Below are positions 1 to 8,277 of a DNA stretch of 33,507 nt, one piece after another (the first letter of the stretch is position 1; each line of letters opens with the position of its first letter). Origin of the DNA: Ignavibacteriales bacterium (GTDB lineage: Bacteria > Bacteroidota > Ignavibacteria > UBA10030 > F1-140-MAGs086); NCBI GenBank assembly GCA_018335975.1, contig JAGXRH010000024.1, positions 94,738 through 128,244 of the forward strand, written 5' to 3'. The translations under genes were made by a program, and so were the position numbers. The notes beneath the pieces were generated by a model. That model was given only the letters and a program-made list of their open reading frames with translations. It did no database searches and was not told where the DNA came from.

Positions 1-455
1 CCGATGACCCGAAAGCGTGTGTAAATTGCCATGTGATGTCGCCGCAATACGCAACGTGGCAGCACGGAAGTCATGCGCGCGTTGCTTCGTGTAACGATTG
101 CCACGTTCCGCACGATAATGTTTTGAAAAAATATTTATTCAAAGCGCAGGATGGATTGCGTCACTCGTTTATGTTTACGTTTCGTTTGGAACCGCAGGTC
201 ATCCACGTGAAAGCCGCGGGAATTGTCGCCATTCAAAACAATTGCCAGCGATGTCATCAAAATTTGATTCACAATATTTCCATAAAAAATGTTACGGGAG
301 AAAATTACAAAGTTGGGAACGGACATCTGTGTTGGGACTGCCATCGCGAAACACCGCACGGAAGAGTAAACAGTTTGGCTTCTGCTCCCTACGCGCGTGT
401 TCCGAGATTGACATCAGTAATTCCGGAATGGATGGAAAAAGTTTTGAAGAAATGA
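1..455 (+). CDS. nrfH: NrfH, tetrahaem quinol dehydrogenase subunit of nitrite reductase (5' partial)
   Basis: Membrane-anchored c-type cytochrome that takes electrons from menaquinol and passes them to NrfA for reduction of nitrite to ammonium. The reading frame is already open at base 3, before any start codon, so the N-terminal anchor lies outside the window. Four haem-binding motifs are visible in order: CVNCH (encoded from base 18), CNDCH, CQRCH and CWDCH, the number expected for the NapC/NirT-type NrfH family. Spaced histidines (QHGSH, HDN, RHSF, HGR) are candidate distal haem ligands. The family assignment rests on the four motifs, the size and the nearby nrfA. The stop is followed at once by a 17-bp inverted repeat. 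The oddity is that nrfA is not the next gene: a HEAT-like protein lies between them. Confidence 0.9.
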   Translation, partial: DDPKACVNCHVMSPQYATWQHGSHARVASCNDCHVPHDNVLKKYLFKAQDGLRHSFMFTFRLEPQVIHVKAAGIVAIQNNCQRCHQNLIHNISIKNVTGENYKVGNGHLCWDCHRETPHGRVNSLASAPYARVPRLTSVIPEWMEKVLKK

Positions 456-504
456 TTCACTTGGGATTATTGTTATTCCAATAATTTCAATAATCCCAAG
501 TGAA
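456..504 (+). terminator. 17-bp perfect inverted repeat after nrfH
   Basis: The arms 456-472 (TTCACTTGGGATTATTG) and 488-504 are exact reverse complements, separated by a 15-base AT-rich loop. The structure begins directly after the nrfH stop and ends 10 bases before the ATG of the next gene. No clear U-tract follows on the plus strand, so it may be a weak terminator, an attenuating or mRNA-stabilising hairpin between nrfH and nrfA, or a small mobile palindrome. It also covers the GTG at 500, which argues against that codon as the downstream start. Confidence 0.5.
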
Positions 505-514
505 TAAACATCGT

Positions 515-1033
515 ATGAATCTCCGCGAAGAAATTTTGAAAGAACATTCAAAAAGACAAACGCGAAAAATTGCGGACTACATCGGCAATGACAAAAAACG
601 ATTTCGCGAATTGATGGATTTGTTTTTCGGGAATGAATATCGTGTAACTCAACGTGCGGCGTGGATTGTGAATGAATGTAACGAGAACCATCCGCAACTT
701 GTTCAACCATATTTGAAGGAAATGCTGGAATATCTTTCAACGCCGGATTTGTACGCAGCGGTAAAACGCAATACGGTTCGCATCTTAACGACAATGGAAA
801 TTCCGGGAAAACTGTTAGGAAGAGTTGCGACTATCTGTTTTGATTTTCTTTCTTCACCGAATGAAACTATTGCAGTAAAAGTTCATTCAATGAAAGTTCT
901 TTCCACCATTTGCAAGAAAGAAAAAGATTTTATAAACGAATTACGATTGCTGATTGAACAACAGGTTCCGTACGCCACTTCGGGATTTCTTGCATGCGCA
1001 AGAAACACATTGAAAGAGTTAGAGAAAGTATAA
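515..1033 (+). CDS. HEAT-like alpha-helical repeat protein, function unknown
   Basis: About 172 residues, predicted soluble, with no signal peptide, cysteine haem motif or membrane segment. The sequence is a chain of amphipathic helices (for example FRELMDLFFGNEYRVTQRAAW, then LVQPYLKEMLEYL, then AVKRNTVRIL, then AVKVHSMKVLSTI) typical of HEAT/ARM solenoids; conserved arginine, alanine and valine positions at helix ends repeat about every 35-40 residues. I chose the ATG at 515 over an in-frame GTG at 500 because the GTG lies inside the upstream hairpin. It sits between nrfH and nrfA on the same strand, so it may be co-transcribed and could help maturation or regulation of the nitrite reductase, but this is inference from position only. 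DNA-alkylation-repair-like HEAT proteins are a more distant possibility. Confidence 0.7.
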   Translation: MNLREEILKEHSKRQTRKIADYIGNDKKRFRELMDLFFGNEYRVTQRAAWIVNECNENHPQLVQPYLKEMLEYLSTPDLYAAVKRNTVRILTTMEIPGKLLGRVATICFDFLSSPNETIAVKVHSMKVLSTICKKEKDFINELRLLIEQQVPYATSGFLACARNTLKELEKV

Positions 1034-1039
1034 ACCCTT

Positions 1040-1115
1040 TGAGTCTTGGTGTTTAAAATCTTTTACCACAAAGGCACAAAGACACCAAGAAAAATTTCAA
1101 ACCATAAACACAAAA
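1040..1115. repeat. Family A interspersed palindromic element, copy A1 ('CACAAAG' type)
   Basis: An AT-rich block built from CACAAAG/CACCAAG words. TCTTGGTGT at 1044-1052 pairs with ACACCAAGA at 1082-1090, giving a 9-bp stem around a loop containing 'CCACAAAGGCACAAAG'. It fills most of the 89-bp gap between the HEAT-like gene and nrfA. Related copies lie at 4014-4112, 6321-6430 and 8137-8227. Confidence 0.6.
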
Positions 1116-1122
1116 TAATTTT

Positions 1123-2595
1123 ATGAAACCCATAGTAGAACTCATCAAAGAAAAACCAATAATCGGCTGGCTGATTTTCGGCGGCACAATCGTCGCAGTA
1201 TTTCTCATCGGATTACTCGGCGCATCCATAATGGAAAGACGCAGTGAAGAGAAAATGCTGTTCCAACTTGTAAAACCGATCGCCGAATGGGAACCGCGCA
1301 ATGAAGTGTGGGGAGAAAATTTTCCGCGCGAGTTTGAAAGTTACAAAAGCACGTTTGATACAACGTTCAAAAGTAAATACGGAGGAAGTGCAACACGCGA
1401 TTTGCTCGAAGAAGACCCGAATCCCATAATACTTTGGGCGGGTAACGCGTTCTCGCGCGATTACAATCAAGCGCGTGGACACTATCGCGCGATTGAAGAT
1501 ATTCGAAAAACATTGCGCACGGGACTTCCGCAACCGGCAACGTGCTGGACGTGTAAAAGCACCGATGTTCCGCGTGTGATGAATAAAATTGGCATCGCAG
1601 AATATTATCACAAAAAATATACTGAACTCGGTTCCGAAATTACCAACAACATCGGCTGTCAGGATTGCCACGACCCTGCGACGATGAATTTGCGCATCAC
1701 CCGTCCCGCGCTTGCAGAAGCATTTCAACGGCAAGGAAAAGATATTACGAAAGCGACTCATCAGGAAATGCGTTCACTCGTGTGCGCGCAATGTCACGTG
1801 GAGTATTATTTCAAAGGCGACGGAAAATATTTAACGTTTCCGTGGGATAATGGTTTTTCAGCGGAACAAATGGAAACGTATTACGATACAATCCAGCACA
1901 TGGATTTCGAACATAAACTCAGCAAAGCAAAAATTCTCAAAGCGCAGCATCCCGATTACGAATTATACAAAACAGGAATTCATGCCGAGCGCGGAGTTTC
2001 GTGTGCCGATTGTCATATGCCCTACCGCAGCGAAGGGGGAGTAAAATTTACGAACCACAAAATTCAAAGTCCATTAAATGATATTGCGGCATCATGCGGG
2101 GTTTGTCATCGTGAAAGTGAAGCGACGCTCCGAAAAAATGTAGAAGACAGACAAGATAAAATTTTAGAATTGCGACTTACAGCCGAACAAGCGTTAGTGA
2201 AAGCGCATCTCGAAGCAAAGTTTGCGTGGGAAAAAGGCGCAACCGAAGAGGAAATGAAACCGGTGTTGCAATTTATCCGTCATGCACAATGGCGTTGGGA
2301 TTGGGTTGCTGCATCGAATGGACTTGGATTTCATTCGCCAACAGAAGCAGCGCGAGTTCTCGGTTCAGCAATTCAACAAGCAGGAGAAGCCCGTGTTGCA
2401 CTTGTTCGCATTCTCGCAAAGCACGGAGTTACAGAGCCGTTTGTACTCCCCGATATTTCAACAAAAGAAAAAGCGCAAACGTTTATCGGTCTGAAAATGG
2501 ATTCACTGCGAACGGAGAAAACAAAATTTTTACAAACGGTAGCACCGGAATGGGATAAGAAAGCAGAGGAGAGAGAAGGGAAGAAAAGGTATTGA
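1123..2595 (+). CDS. nrfA: NrfA, pentahaem cytochrome c nitrite reductase (ammonia-forming)
   Basis: Catalyses the six-electron reduction of nitrite to ammonium in the periplasm, using electrons from NrfH. 490 residues, the usual size. An uncleaved or signal-anchor helix lies at about residues 13-35. The active-site haem uses the diagnostic lysine motif CWTCK (141-145). The other four are CQDCH (179-183), CAQCH (221-225), CADCH (294-298) and CGVCH (325-329). Likely catalytic residues are Arg118 (in RGH), a tyrosine of VEYYF (227-230) and His287 (in TGIH). The KAQHP stretch (K273, Q275) fits the calcium-site class of NrfA. The C-terminal helical region (about 340-470) matches the dimerisation helices of the family. 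The operon context is nrfH - HEAT-like gene - nrfA. The next gene is convergent, 22 bp away, with no obvious terminator between. Confidence 0.97.
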   Translation: MKPIVELIKEKPIIGWLIFGGTIVAVFLIGLLGASIMERRSEEKMLFQLVKPIAEWEPRNEVWGENFPREFESYKSTFDTTFKSKYGGSATRDLLEEDPNPIILWAGNAFSRDYNQARGHYRAIEDIRKTLRTGLPQPATCWTCKSTDVPRVMNKIGIAEYYHKKYTELGSEITNNIGCQDCHDPATMNLRITRPALAEAFQRQGKDITKATHQEMRSLVCAQCHVEYYFKGDGKYLTFPWDNGFSAEQMETYYDTIQHMDFEHKLSKAKILKAQHPDYELYKTGIHAERGVSCADCHMPYRSEGGVKFTNHKIQSPLNDIAASCGVCHRESEATLRKNVEDRQDKILELRLTAEQALVKAHLEAKFAWEKGATEEEMKPVLQFIRHAQWRWDWVAASNGLGFHSPTEAARVLGSAIQQAGEARVALVRILAKHGVTEPFVLPDISTKEKAQTFIGLKMDSLRTEKTKFLQTVAPEWDKKAEEREGKKRY

Positions 2596-2617
2596 GGCGA
2601 ATTTAATTACGTTGCAT

Positions 2618-3025
2618 TTAATAGTTTAAAACTTTCAAAAACTCTTCCATACTAATTACGTTTATTTTCGGAAAGTTAATGGATTTCAAAACATCAAAAT
2701 GTCCGTCGTTGGTAACTAAATAATCCGCATTACTTGCCGCTGCGCAATCAGAAAATTTATTATCGTCATAATCATCTGCGATAAGTTGCCATCGAAAAAA
2801 TTTTGTTACGAATTCAACGTTCTGCAAGTTATCAAGAACCTTCATTGTGTTTTCAGTAATTTCCTTTCCTAATTTTTGCCCGATAATTTCTTCATACTCG
2901 TTGAGAATATCGGTCGTAACACAAAGAGAATATTTTCCCTCGAGCAATCGTTGAAAAAGCAAATGTGAACGAGAACGTCGGGAAATTGAAACCCAAAAAA
3001 CGTTCGTATCCAGAACAATTTTCAC
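2618..3025 (-). CDS. PIN-domain toxin (putative ribonuclease) of a toxin-antitoxin pair
   Basis: 135 residues, a complete single PIN domain of the kind annotated 'putative toxin-antitoxin system toxin component, PIN family'. The first acidic residue is in the N-terminal strand (IVLDTNVF). Further conserved acids are a central E (LNEYEEII) and the C-terminal DYDDNKFSDCA stretch, followed by ADYLVTNDGHF; together these form the usual metal-binding cluster. Family members are Mg/Mn-dependent RNases held inactive by the cognate antitoxin. The start is GTG at 3025; its last bases overlap the TGA of the upstream antitoxin gene, which implies translational coupling. Confidence 0.88.
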   Translation of the reverse strand: MKIVLDTNVFWVSISRRSRSHLLFQRLLEGKYSLCVTTDILNEYEEIIGQKLGKEITENTMKVLDNLQNVEFVTKFFRWQLIADDYDDNKFSDCAAASNADYLVTNDGHFDVLKSINFPKINVISMEEFLKVLNY

Positions 3026-3261
3026 GAATGTGTTTGCTTATACGGAGTTCGAAAATGTTTCCCTGCCATTTGTTCCATTTCTTCCTTCGTCCAACCTTTT
3101 TCATCCCAGACCCTATCTGCAGCATCCATTGCTTTCTCAGCAAAATAATTCACGAGAAATTTTTTTATTTCCAGTAAATCTTGTTCGGGAACGTTTCGAG
3201 AAAAAAGGATTAGTAATTCCAATTGTAAATTTGTAAGCGGCTGCTGTTGTAATGTTTGCAT
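3022..3261 (-). CDS. Antitoxin-like partner of the PIN toxin
   Basis: About 79 residues from the ATG at 3261. A longer open frame to 3318 exists, but the internal start has an AGGA just upstream and matches the usual length. The protein is all-helical and charged: a leucine-rich N-terminal helix (LTNLQLELLILFS), then LLEIKKFLVNYFAEKAMDAAD, then a tryptophan-containing acidic segment (VWDEKGWTKEEMEQM) and a basic tail (FRTPYKQ). I recognise this layout from small proteins encoded directly before PIN toxins of this type. No classical DNA-binding fold is obvious, so autoregulation is not shown. The overlap with the toxin start is the strongest functional evidence. Confidence 0.78.
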   Translation of the reverse strand: MQTLQQQPLTNLQLELLILFSRNVPEQDLLEIKKFLVNYFAEKAMDAADRVWDEKGWTKEEMEQMAGKHFRTPYKQTHS

Positions 3262-3369
3262 AAAGGTCCTCGTTGGATGTAAAAATTTTCGGGAGAAATT
3301 TACGAAATCCCGACTCAAATTCTTTTCTGAATATATTCCTATATTTTCCCGTCAAATTAAATATCCGAC

Positions 3370-3891
3370 GTGAAATATTTTCTTACATCACTGCTCGTTT
3401 TCAGTTTTGCCTTCCATCTTGGCGGAGGATTGGCGTTGTTCAAACTTGAGCAATACGCGCTGCACGTTGCAATGGATTCCGCGCTCTCCTCGCTGGAGCA
3501 CTCCGCCTCGTTACACACATTTACTTTTTCCCTCGATGAATTTTCCGCGCGGCAAACAAGAGAGAATGAATTGAAGTTCGAGGGAAAAATGTACGACGTG
3601 GTGAAATCATCTATCCAAAACGACAGTATAACAATTTCCTGCGTGCGCGATACGGATGAAGAACATCTTATCGCAGAGTTTGTGAAATATTTTTCAACGA
3701 ACAATCCCCATTCTCGGGAACAACAGCAATCGCTTCCCGCGCAGTTCGTCAAACTTCTTTTAATAAGTTTTTTAAAAGTGGAAAATTTTTCTTTGCTGAA
3801 GGAATCATTTTCCGCGACCGTTTCTTTTGACCGCGTAGAATATTTTTCCTCCCCCGTTCTTCCCTTCGACCCCCCTCCTCCGAAAATCTGA
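3370..3891 (+). CDS. Small exported protein upstream of a TonB-dependent receptor, function unknown
   Basis: 173 residues starting at a GTG. An N-terminal hydrophobic segment (residues 4-24, 'FLTSLLVFSFAFHLGGG') is a signal peptide or single anchor. The rest is hydrophilic, with a glycine-free helical stretch carrying 'QYALHVAMDSAL' and a central 'KFEGKMYDVV' strand; the C-terminus ends in a proline run (DPPPPKI). I recall similar small proteins, with the same signal segment followed by an 'E..GKMYDV' motif, in other Bacteroidota, but I know no defined function. It precedes a TonB-dependent receptor on the same strand by 265 bp, so a role at the cell envelope linked to that receptor is plausible. 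No cysteine follows the signal segment, so it is not a lipoprotein. Confidence 0.7.
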   Translation: MKYFLTSLLVFSFAFHLGGGLALFKLEQYALHVAMDSALSSLEHSASLHTFTFSLDEFSARQTRENELKFEGKMYDVVKSSIQNDSITISCVRDTDEEHLIAEFVKYFSTNNPHSREQQQSLPAQFVKLLLISFLKVENFSLLKESFSATVSFDRVEYFSSPVLPFDPPPPKI

Positions 3892-3921
3892 AATAATCTT
3901 TTCGTTTGTCTTATTTTCACT

Positions 3922-3954
3922 CACTCACGGGAGAAGTGTTTCTTCTCGTGAGTG
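3922..3954 (+). terminator. Hairpin 31 bp after the small exported gene
   Basis: CACTCACGGGAGAAG (3922-3936) pairs with CTTCTCGTGAGTG (3942-3954), with a two-base bulge and a short loop. A mixed T-rich sequence follows rather than a clean T-tract. It is placed as a transcript end would be, but could also be a repeat. Confidence 0.4.
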
Positions 3955-4013
3955 TGATTCTATTCGTTTCACCAAATATTTATAATGGAATCACTAAAAA
4001 CTCAAAAATTAAT

Positions 4014-4112
4014 TTAAACACAAAGAACACAGAGCAGGCACAAAGGTTACTTAGAATGGATTTTCTTGTTCTTTGTGTGCTTTGTGAAACACTTTGTGCT
4101 CTCTGTGTTTAA
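4014..4112. repeat. Family A interspersed palindromic element, copy A2
   Basis: It begins TTAAACACAAAG and ends CTCTGTGTTTAA, so the two ends are inverted copies; several CACAAAG/CTTTGTG words in between pair across the centre. It lies 44 bp upstream of the TonB-dependent receptor start. The short open frames that cross it (with 'LCVLC' peptides) are read from the repeat and are not genes. Apart from this element and the hairpin at 3922, I see nothing else in 3892-4156. Confidence 0.7.
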
Positions 4113-4156
4113 TATAGCTTTTTAGAGATACCCATAAACAAAAAATTATTTCAGTT

Positions 4157-6277
4157 ATGAAAACAAGAATTTTATTATGCATTTTCTTCTTTAGCAAATT
4201 TTTATATGCGCAGGAAGATGCAACAAAACAAAACGTTTCAAAAAACGATTCACTCAAAAATTTTATCATCGAAGAAACAGTGGTAACCGGCACACGTACC
4301 ACAAAAAAAATTATTGACGTTCCGTATTCCGTGCAGCGAGTGGATGAACGCGATTTTAAGTTCGAGAAAAAAACTTCGGTGAGCGATGTACTTTCCGTTG
4401 TTCCCGGATTGTTTCTTCAGGATAGATACGGAAACCACGATGTCCGAATTTCTATGCGTGGATTTGGAAGCCGTTCCAATTCCGGCATTCGCGGCGTACG
4501 AATTTTGCTCGATGGCATTCCCGAAAGCGAACCGGATGGACAAACGCGCATCGAAGCAATTGATTTTCATTCGCTCGGTTCAATCGAAGTGGTGAAGGGA
4601 AATTCCTCTTCGCTGTACACAAATGCGCCCGGCGGTGTCATCAATTTTTTGAACGATGTTCGCTTTGATAATTCCTCTATCGTATTGTACAATGAAGTTG
4701 GTTCCTATAATGCAAAACGAAAAGGGATGAAAGCCGCCTTTCGTTCGGATAATTATCGTTTTCTCACATCGTACAGCACGTATTCTTCAACCGGATATCG
4801 AGAACACAGCAACGACGACTGGCGAATATTCAATTCCGTTCTCGAAATCAATCCGCGCGACTTTACAAAATTCTTTGTGTACAGTTATTACGTTGCGGGC
4901 GCAATTAAACTCCCCGGCTCGCTTACACGCTCGCAATTGGATGGAGACCCCGTTCAAGGAAACACACGCGACGTTGGAAGAGATGCAAAGCGTGTAACAA
5001 AAAAGGGGCGTATTGGATTACGGTTCAATACATTTTTTGGCGAGGAAAAAAACAACGAACTCGATATTACTGCTTACGGAACGATTAAATATTTCGAGCG
5101 GACCGCAAGAACATACCGTATTCTCAATCGTTATGGCGTTGGTTCCGCAGCGCGGTATATTCACAAAAGCGAATTGTTCGGACACGCGAATGAATTTTCT
5201 ATCGGCAACGATTTCTTTTATCAAACAGGACCGATTGAAGAATACGGAAACATTGGCGGCATTAGAACTGATGAACTGAAAGGTGTAACGAATGAAGATA
5301 TCGGCAATATCGGATGGTATTTACAAAATACGTTCACTATCGTAAAAGAAAAACTTGACGTTATGCTCACCGGGCGGTTCGATAACGTTTCTTTCAAAGC
5401 GGAAAATCAATTTCAAGTGAAAAAGTCCACGCGTGATTTTCAAGCGTTCACGCCGAAACTTGCGTTGAATTACAAATGGACACCGATGATTGCCGCGTAT
5501 GCTTCGTATGGACTCGGTTTCGATACGCCTGCAGCAAATGAGTTGGATAATTATCCCACAAGTTCTTTACCTGTTCAACTTCACAATCCGGATTTACAAC
5601 CGCAAAAATCTAAGAACATTGAAGTTGGATTGAAAGGAAATATTTTTCTTAGACAGAATCTCTTCTTCAAAACCAATTCTTTTGAAGTAACGATGTTCAA
5701 CACGATTATCAATGACGAGATTGTTCCGTTTGAAGATGCGGGCGCAGTATTTTTTCGTAATGCCGCAACAACAAATCGCACGGGAATTGAATTGGGATTG
5801 AATACCGAAATTATCAAAGGACTTCAGTGGAAATCTGCTTACACATACTCTCACTTTTCGTACGATAGGTACATCGCAAGATTTATTGACGATACGGGTG
5901 CAACGTCAGAAAAAAGTTTTGCAAAAAACGTTGTCCCCAGCGTGCCGAAACATAATCTTACATTAAGTCTTTCCTACGAACAGAACATTACCGAAGCCGT
6001 AACCGGATTTGTCAAAGGAAATTATCTCGGCATCAGTGGAATGTTCACCGACGATGAAAACAGCGAGTATGCAAAAGCGTACCAACTGTTCAACACAACA
6101 CTCGGTTGCGAAGCGCGGTTCGGAAAATTCAACGTTCTCCTTTCCGGCGGAATGAATAATGTATTCGATGAAAACTATGTCGCGTTTATCAATATCAATT
6201 CAACCGCAAAAGAATTTTACGAAGCAGGAATGCCCCGGAATTTTTTTGGCGGAATTACTCTCGGTTATCAATTATGA
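4157..6277 (+). CDS. TonB-dependent outer-membrane receptor
   Basis: 706 residues. A signal peptide ends near 'FLYAQ' (18-19). A TonB-box-like segment (ETVVTGTR, about 40-47) leads into the plug domain (about 45-165), with the family signatures VLSVVPGLFLQDR, ISMRGFGSR, LLDGIPESEPDGQ, IEVVKGNSS and APGGVINF. The rest is an alternating aromatic beta-barrel ending in the usual last strand (FFGGITLGYQL, C-terminal aromatic region). The plug resembles FecA/siderophore-type receptors, which import iron chelates using proton-motive force through TonB, but the ligand cannot be read from the sequence. There is no carboxypeptidase-like or SusC extension, so a glycan (SusC) role is unlikely. Translation starts at ATG 4157, after a family A repeat. 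Confidence 0.93.
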   Translation: MKTRILLCIFFFSKFLYAQEDATKQNVSKNDSLKNFIIEETVVTGTRTTKKIIDVPYSVQRVDERDFKFEKKTSVSDVLSVVPGLFLQDRYGNHDVRISMRGFGSRSNSGIRGVRILLDGIPESEPDGQTRIEAIDFHSLGSIEVVKGNSSSLYTNAPGGVINFLNDVRFDNSSIVLYNEVGSYNAKRKGMKAAFRSDNYRFLTSYSTYSSTGYREHSNDDWRIFNSVLEINPRDFTKFFVYSYYVAGAIKLPGSLTRSQLDGDPVQGNTRDVGRDAKRVTKKGRIGLRFNTFFGEEKNNELDITAYGTIKYFERTARTYRILNRYGVGSAARYIHKSELFGHANEFSIGNDFFYQTGPIEEYGNIGGIRTDELKGVTNEDIGNIGWYLQNTFTIVKEKLDVMLTGRFDNVSFKAENQFQVKKSTRDFQAFTPKLALNYKWTPMIAAYASYGLGFDTPAANELDNYPTSSLPVQLHNPDLQPQKSKNIEVGLKGNIFLRQNLFFKTNSFEVTMFNTIINDEIVPFEDAGAVFFRNAATTNRTGIELGLNTEIIKGLQWKSAYTYSHFSYDRYIARFIDDTGATSEKSFAKNVVPSVPKHNLTLSLSYEQNITEAVTGFVKGNYLGISGMFTDDENSEYAKAYQLFNTTLGCEARFGKFNVLLSGGMNNVFDENYVAFININSTAKEFYEAGMPRNFFGGITLGYQL

Positions 6278-6320
6278 GCGACTTCTGGAAACCATTAATG
6301 AGTCCTATTGAGCAATAAAA

Positions 6321-6430
6321 TTAAACACAAAGCACACAGAGCAGGCACAAAGGGCGCAAAGTAATCTTGCCTCTTACGAGAATGTATTTTATCGTTCTTT
6401 GTGAAAATACTTTGTGTCCTTTGTGGTAAA
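6321..6430. repeat. Family A interspersed palindromic element, copy A3
   Basis: It starts TTAAACACAAAGCACACAG and ends in CTTTGTGTCCTTTGTGG, so the ends are inverted copies around an unrelated centre (about 6363-6395). It fills most of the gap between the TonB receptor and the next gene, whose start is 32 bp further on. Confidence 0.7.
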
Positions 6431-6461
6431 AAAATAAAATTATTAAAGCGTCCCTATTACT

Positions 6462-8093
6462 ATGAAACAGAACGACTTTCTCTTTTTTGTTACGATTGTA
6501 GCGTACACAATATTATCTCCGTTGCTATCCTTCTCACAACGCCAACAACGGGAAGAATACATTCTCACTGGAGAAAACTTCAGAATATATCCGAGCGCAG
6601 TAACGCAAACAGAAACATTCATTACGCGCCATCCGACAAATGCAACTATTCTTTTTGCGAGTGCAAATACGATAAACCTTAATACCGGATTTGTCAGCGA
6701 AGGAATTTATGTTTCTACAAACGCAGGCAACACTTGGAGCGGAAGCGATACGTGTAAAGGTTCGCCAGTCAATTTTCATCGCGGCGACCCGGGCATTGCG
6801 ATAGATAAAAACGGAACTTTCATTCTTATCCGTTTGGGATTTTCTCCCGGATTGTACTCGCATTTTTCTACCGATAACGGAATGACGTGGTCATCGCAAA
6901 AAACAATTGCAACGGATGACCAGGAGAGAGCCGCGCTTGTCTCAGATGGAAATTCTGCGAGCAGTTATTACGGAAGAACGTACGCCGCGTGGGTTCGGTA
7001 TGCGCCTCCTTATCCTATGGTTTTTTCCTTCACGGATAATGGAGGAAACAGTTGGAGCGCACCCGCGCAAATAAATAACCCAACGCGACGCGGGCAAGGG
7101 GGAGAAATGGTAATCGGCGCAAACGGAACAGTCTCTGTTTGTTGGGCGGGCGTAACTTCAACTTCGCCATTCACTGAAGATTTTGTCGGATTTGCTTCGT
7201 CAATAAATGGCGGCGCAACGTGGACTGTTTCTGAAAATGCTTTCGATATGAATGGCATTGCCGGAACGCTTCCGCACAAATCGAATATCCGCGTCAACGG
7301 TTTACCGAAAATTGATACGGATAAAAGCGGGGGAATCAGAAATGGCTGGCTCTATATTGTAACGACCGAAAAAAATCTTTCTCCTGCAGGAACTGACCCC
7401 GATATTATTTTTCATCGCTCAACCGATAACGGAAATTCGTGGAGTGAGGGAATTCGTGTGAATCAGGATGGGTTGAGCAATGGAAAGATTCAATATTTCC
7501 CCGCGATTCATGTTGATGATTTCAGAGGCGTGAATGTTTTGTACTACGATGATAGAAACACTGCAAGCGATTCCGCCGCAGTATTTCTTTCACGCTCGAT
7601 TGATGGAGGAACAACGTGGAGCGATTTTCAAATCAGCGACCATAACTTTCAGCCGAAACCGATTGGAGGGTTGGGACAAGGATATCAAGGCGATAATATC
7701 AGTCTTACATCAATCGGCGATACGTTATTTCCCGTGTGGATGGATAATTCAACGGGGATTTATCAATTGTGGTCGAGCAGGGTGGTAATTTCCTCGCTTG
7801 TTTCTTTGAATGATGTTGATATTGTTTCTGCGTTTTCGTTAGAGCAAAATTATCCGAACCCGTTTAATCCGGTGACGGTTATTCGTTATCAGTTGTCTGT
7901 TAATAGTGTTGTTACATTGAAAGTATATGATGTTCTCGGAAAAGAAGTTGCGACGTTAATTCACAACAGATTACTGGAAGAAGGGAAACACGAAGTACAA
8001 TTTGATGCGAGCGGGTTGCCGGGAGGGGTGTATGTGTATCGTCTTTCTACCGGAAAATTTTCCGGGGTGAAAAAATTTGTGGTTTTGAAATAG
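6462..8093 (+). CDS. Secreted Asp-box (sialidase-like) beta-propeller protein with T9SS sorting domain
   Basis: 543 residues. An N-terminal signal peptide ends near 'LLSFSQ' (about 26). At least six Asp-box/BNR motifs of the S-x-D-x-G-x-x-W type are visible: STNAGNTW (85-92), STDNGMTW (136-143), FTDNGGNSW, SINGGATW, STDNGNSW and SIDGGTTW, as in the beta-propeller of exo-sialidases and related secreted enzymes. The last 85 residues (459-543) are a type A C-terminal sorting domain with NYPNPFNP, YDVLGKEV and GLPGGVYVYRL, directing export through the type IX system and attachment at, or release from, the surface. Asp-boxes mark the fold and not the reaction; I do not see a clear arginine triad, so sialidase activity is not claimed. 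Confidence 0.9.
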   Translation: MKQNDFLFFVTIVAYTILSPLLSFSQRQQREEYILTGENFRIYPSAVTQTETFITRHPTNATILFASANTINLNTGFVSEGIYVSTNAGNTWSGSDTCKGSPVNFHRGDPGIAIDKNGTFILIRLGFSPGLYSHFSTDNGMTWSSQKTIATDDQERAALVSDGNSASSYYGRTYAAWVRYAPPYPMVFSFTDNGGNSWSAPAQINNPTRRGQGGEMVIGANGTVSVCWAGVTSTSPFTEDFVGFASSINGGATWTVSENAFDMNGIAGTLPHKSNIRVNGLPKIDTDKSGGIRNGWLYIVTTEKNLSPAGTDPDIIFHRSTDNGNSWSEGIRVNQDGLSNGKIQYFPAIHVDDFRGVNVLYYDDRNTASDSAAVFLSRSIDGGTTWSDFQISDHNFQPKPIGGLGQGYQGDNISLTSIGDTLFPVWMDNSTGIYQLWSSRVVISSLVSLNDVDIVSAFSLEQNYPNPFNPVTVIRYQLSVNSVVTLKVYDVLGKEVATLIHNRLLEEGKHEVQFDASGLPGGVYVYRLSTGKFSGVKKFVVLK

Positions 8094-8136
8094 GCGTTAC
8101 CATAAAATAGAAAATGCCGGTTCTTTGATTTCTTTT

Positions 8137-8227
8137 TTAAACACAAAGACCACAAAGAATTTTCACCAAGCACACAAAGAACAATACAGTTCATTCTTTA
8201 TGACCTTTGCGCCTGCTCCGTGTTTCA
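8137..8227. repeat. Family A interspersed palindromic element, copy A4
   Basis: It runs from TTAAACACAAAGACCACAAAG to a CCTTTGCGCCTGCTCCGTGTTT end that is an approximate inverted copy. It is the only A copy downstream of the T9SS protein gene and the first of two palindromic elements in the 447-bp gap 8094-8540. Confidence 0.6.
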
Positions 8228-8277
8228 ATTCGTAATTGATGTTACGCAAATAAAAGTTGAACTATGTGTAACTTCAT

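Noticed and set aside
3906..4112. 68-residue plus-strand frame ending in LCVLCETLCALCV
   Set aside because: The C-terminal half is a translation of family A repeat A2; such cysteine/leucine peptides arise from CACAAAG repeats and are not genes.
6401..6682. 93-residue plus-strand frame starting MKILCVLCGKK
   Set aside because: It starts in repeat A3 and overlaps the T9SS protein in another frame.
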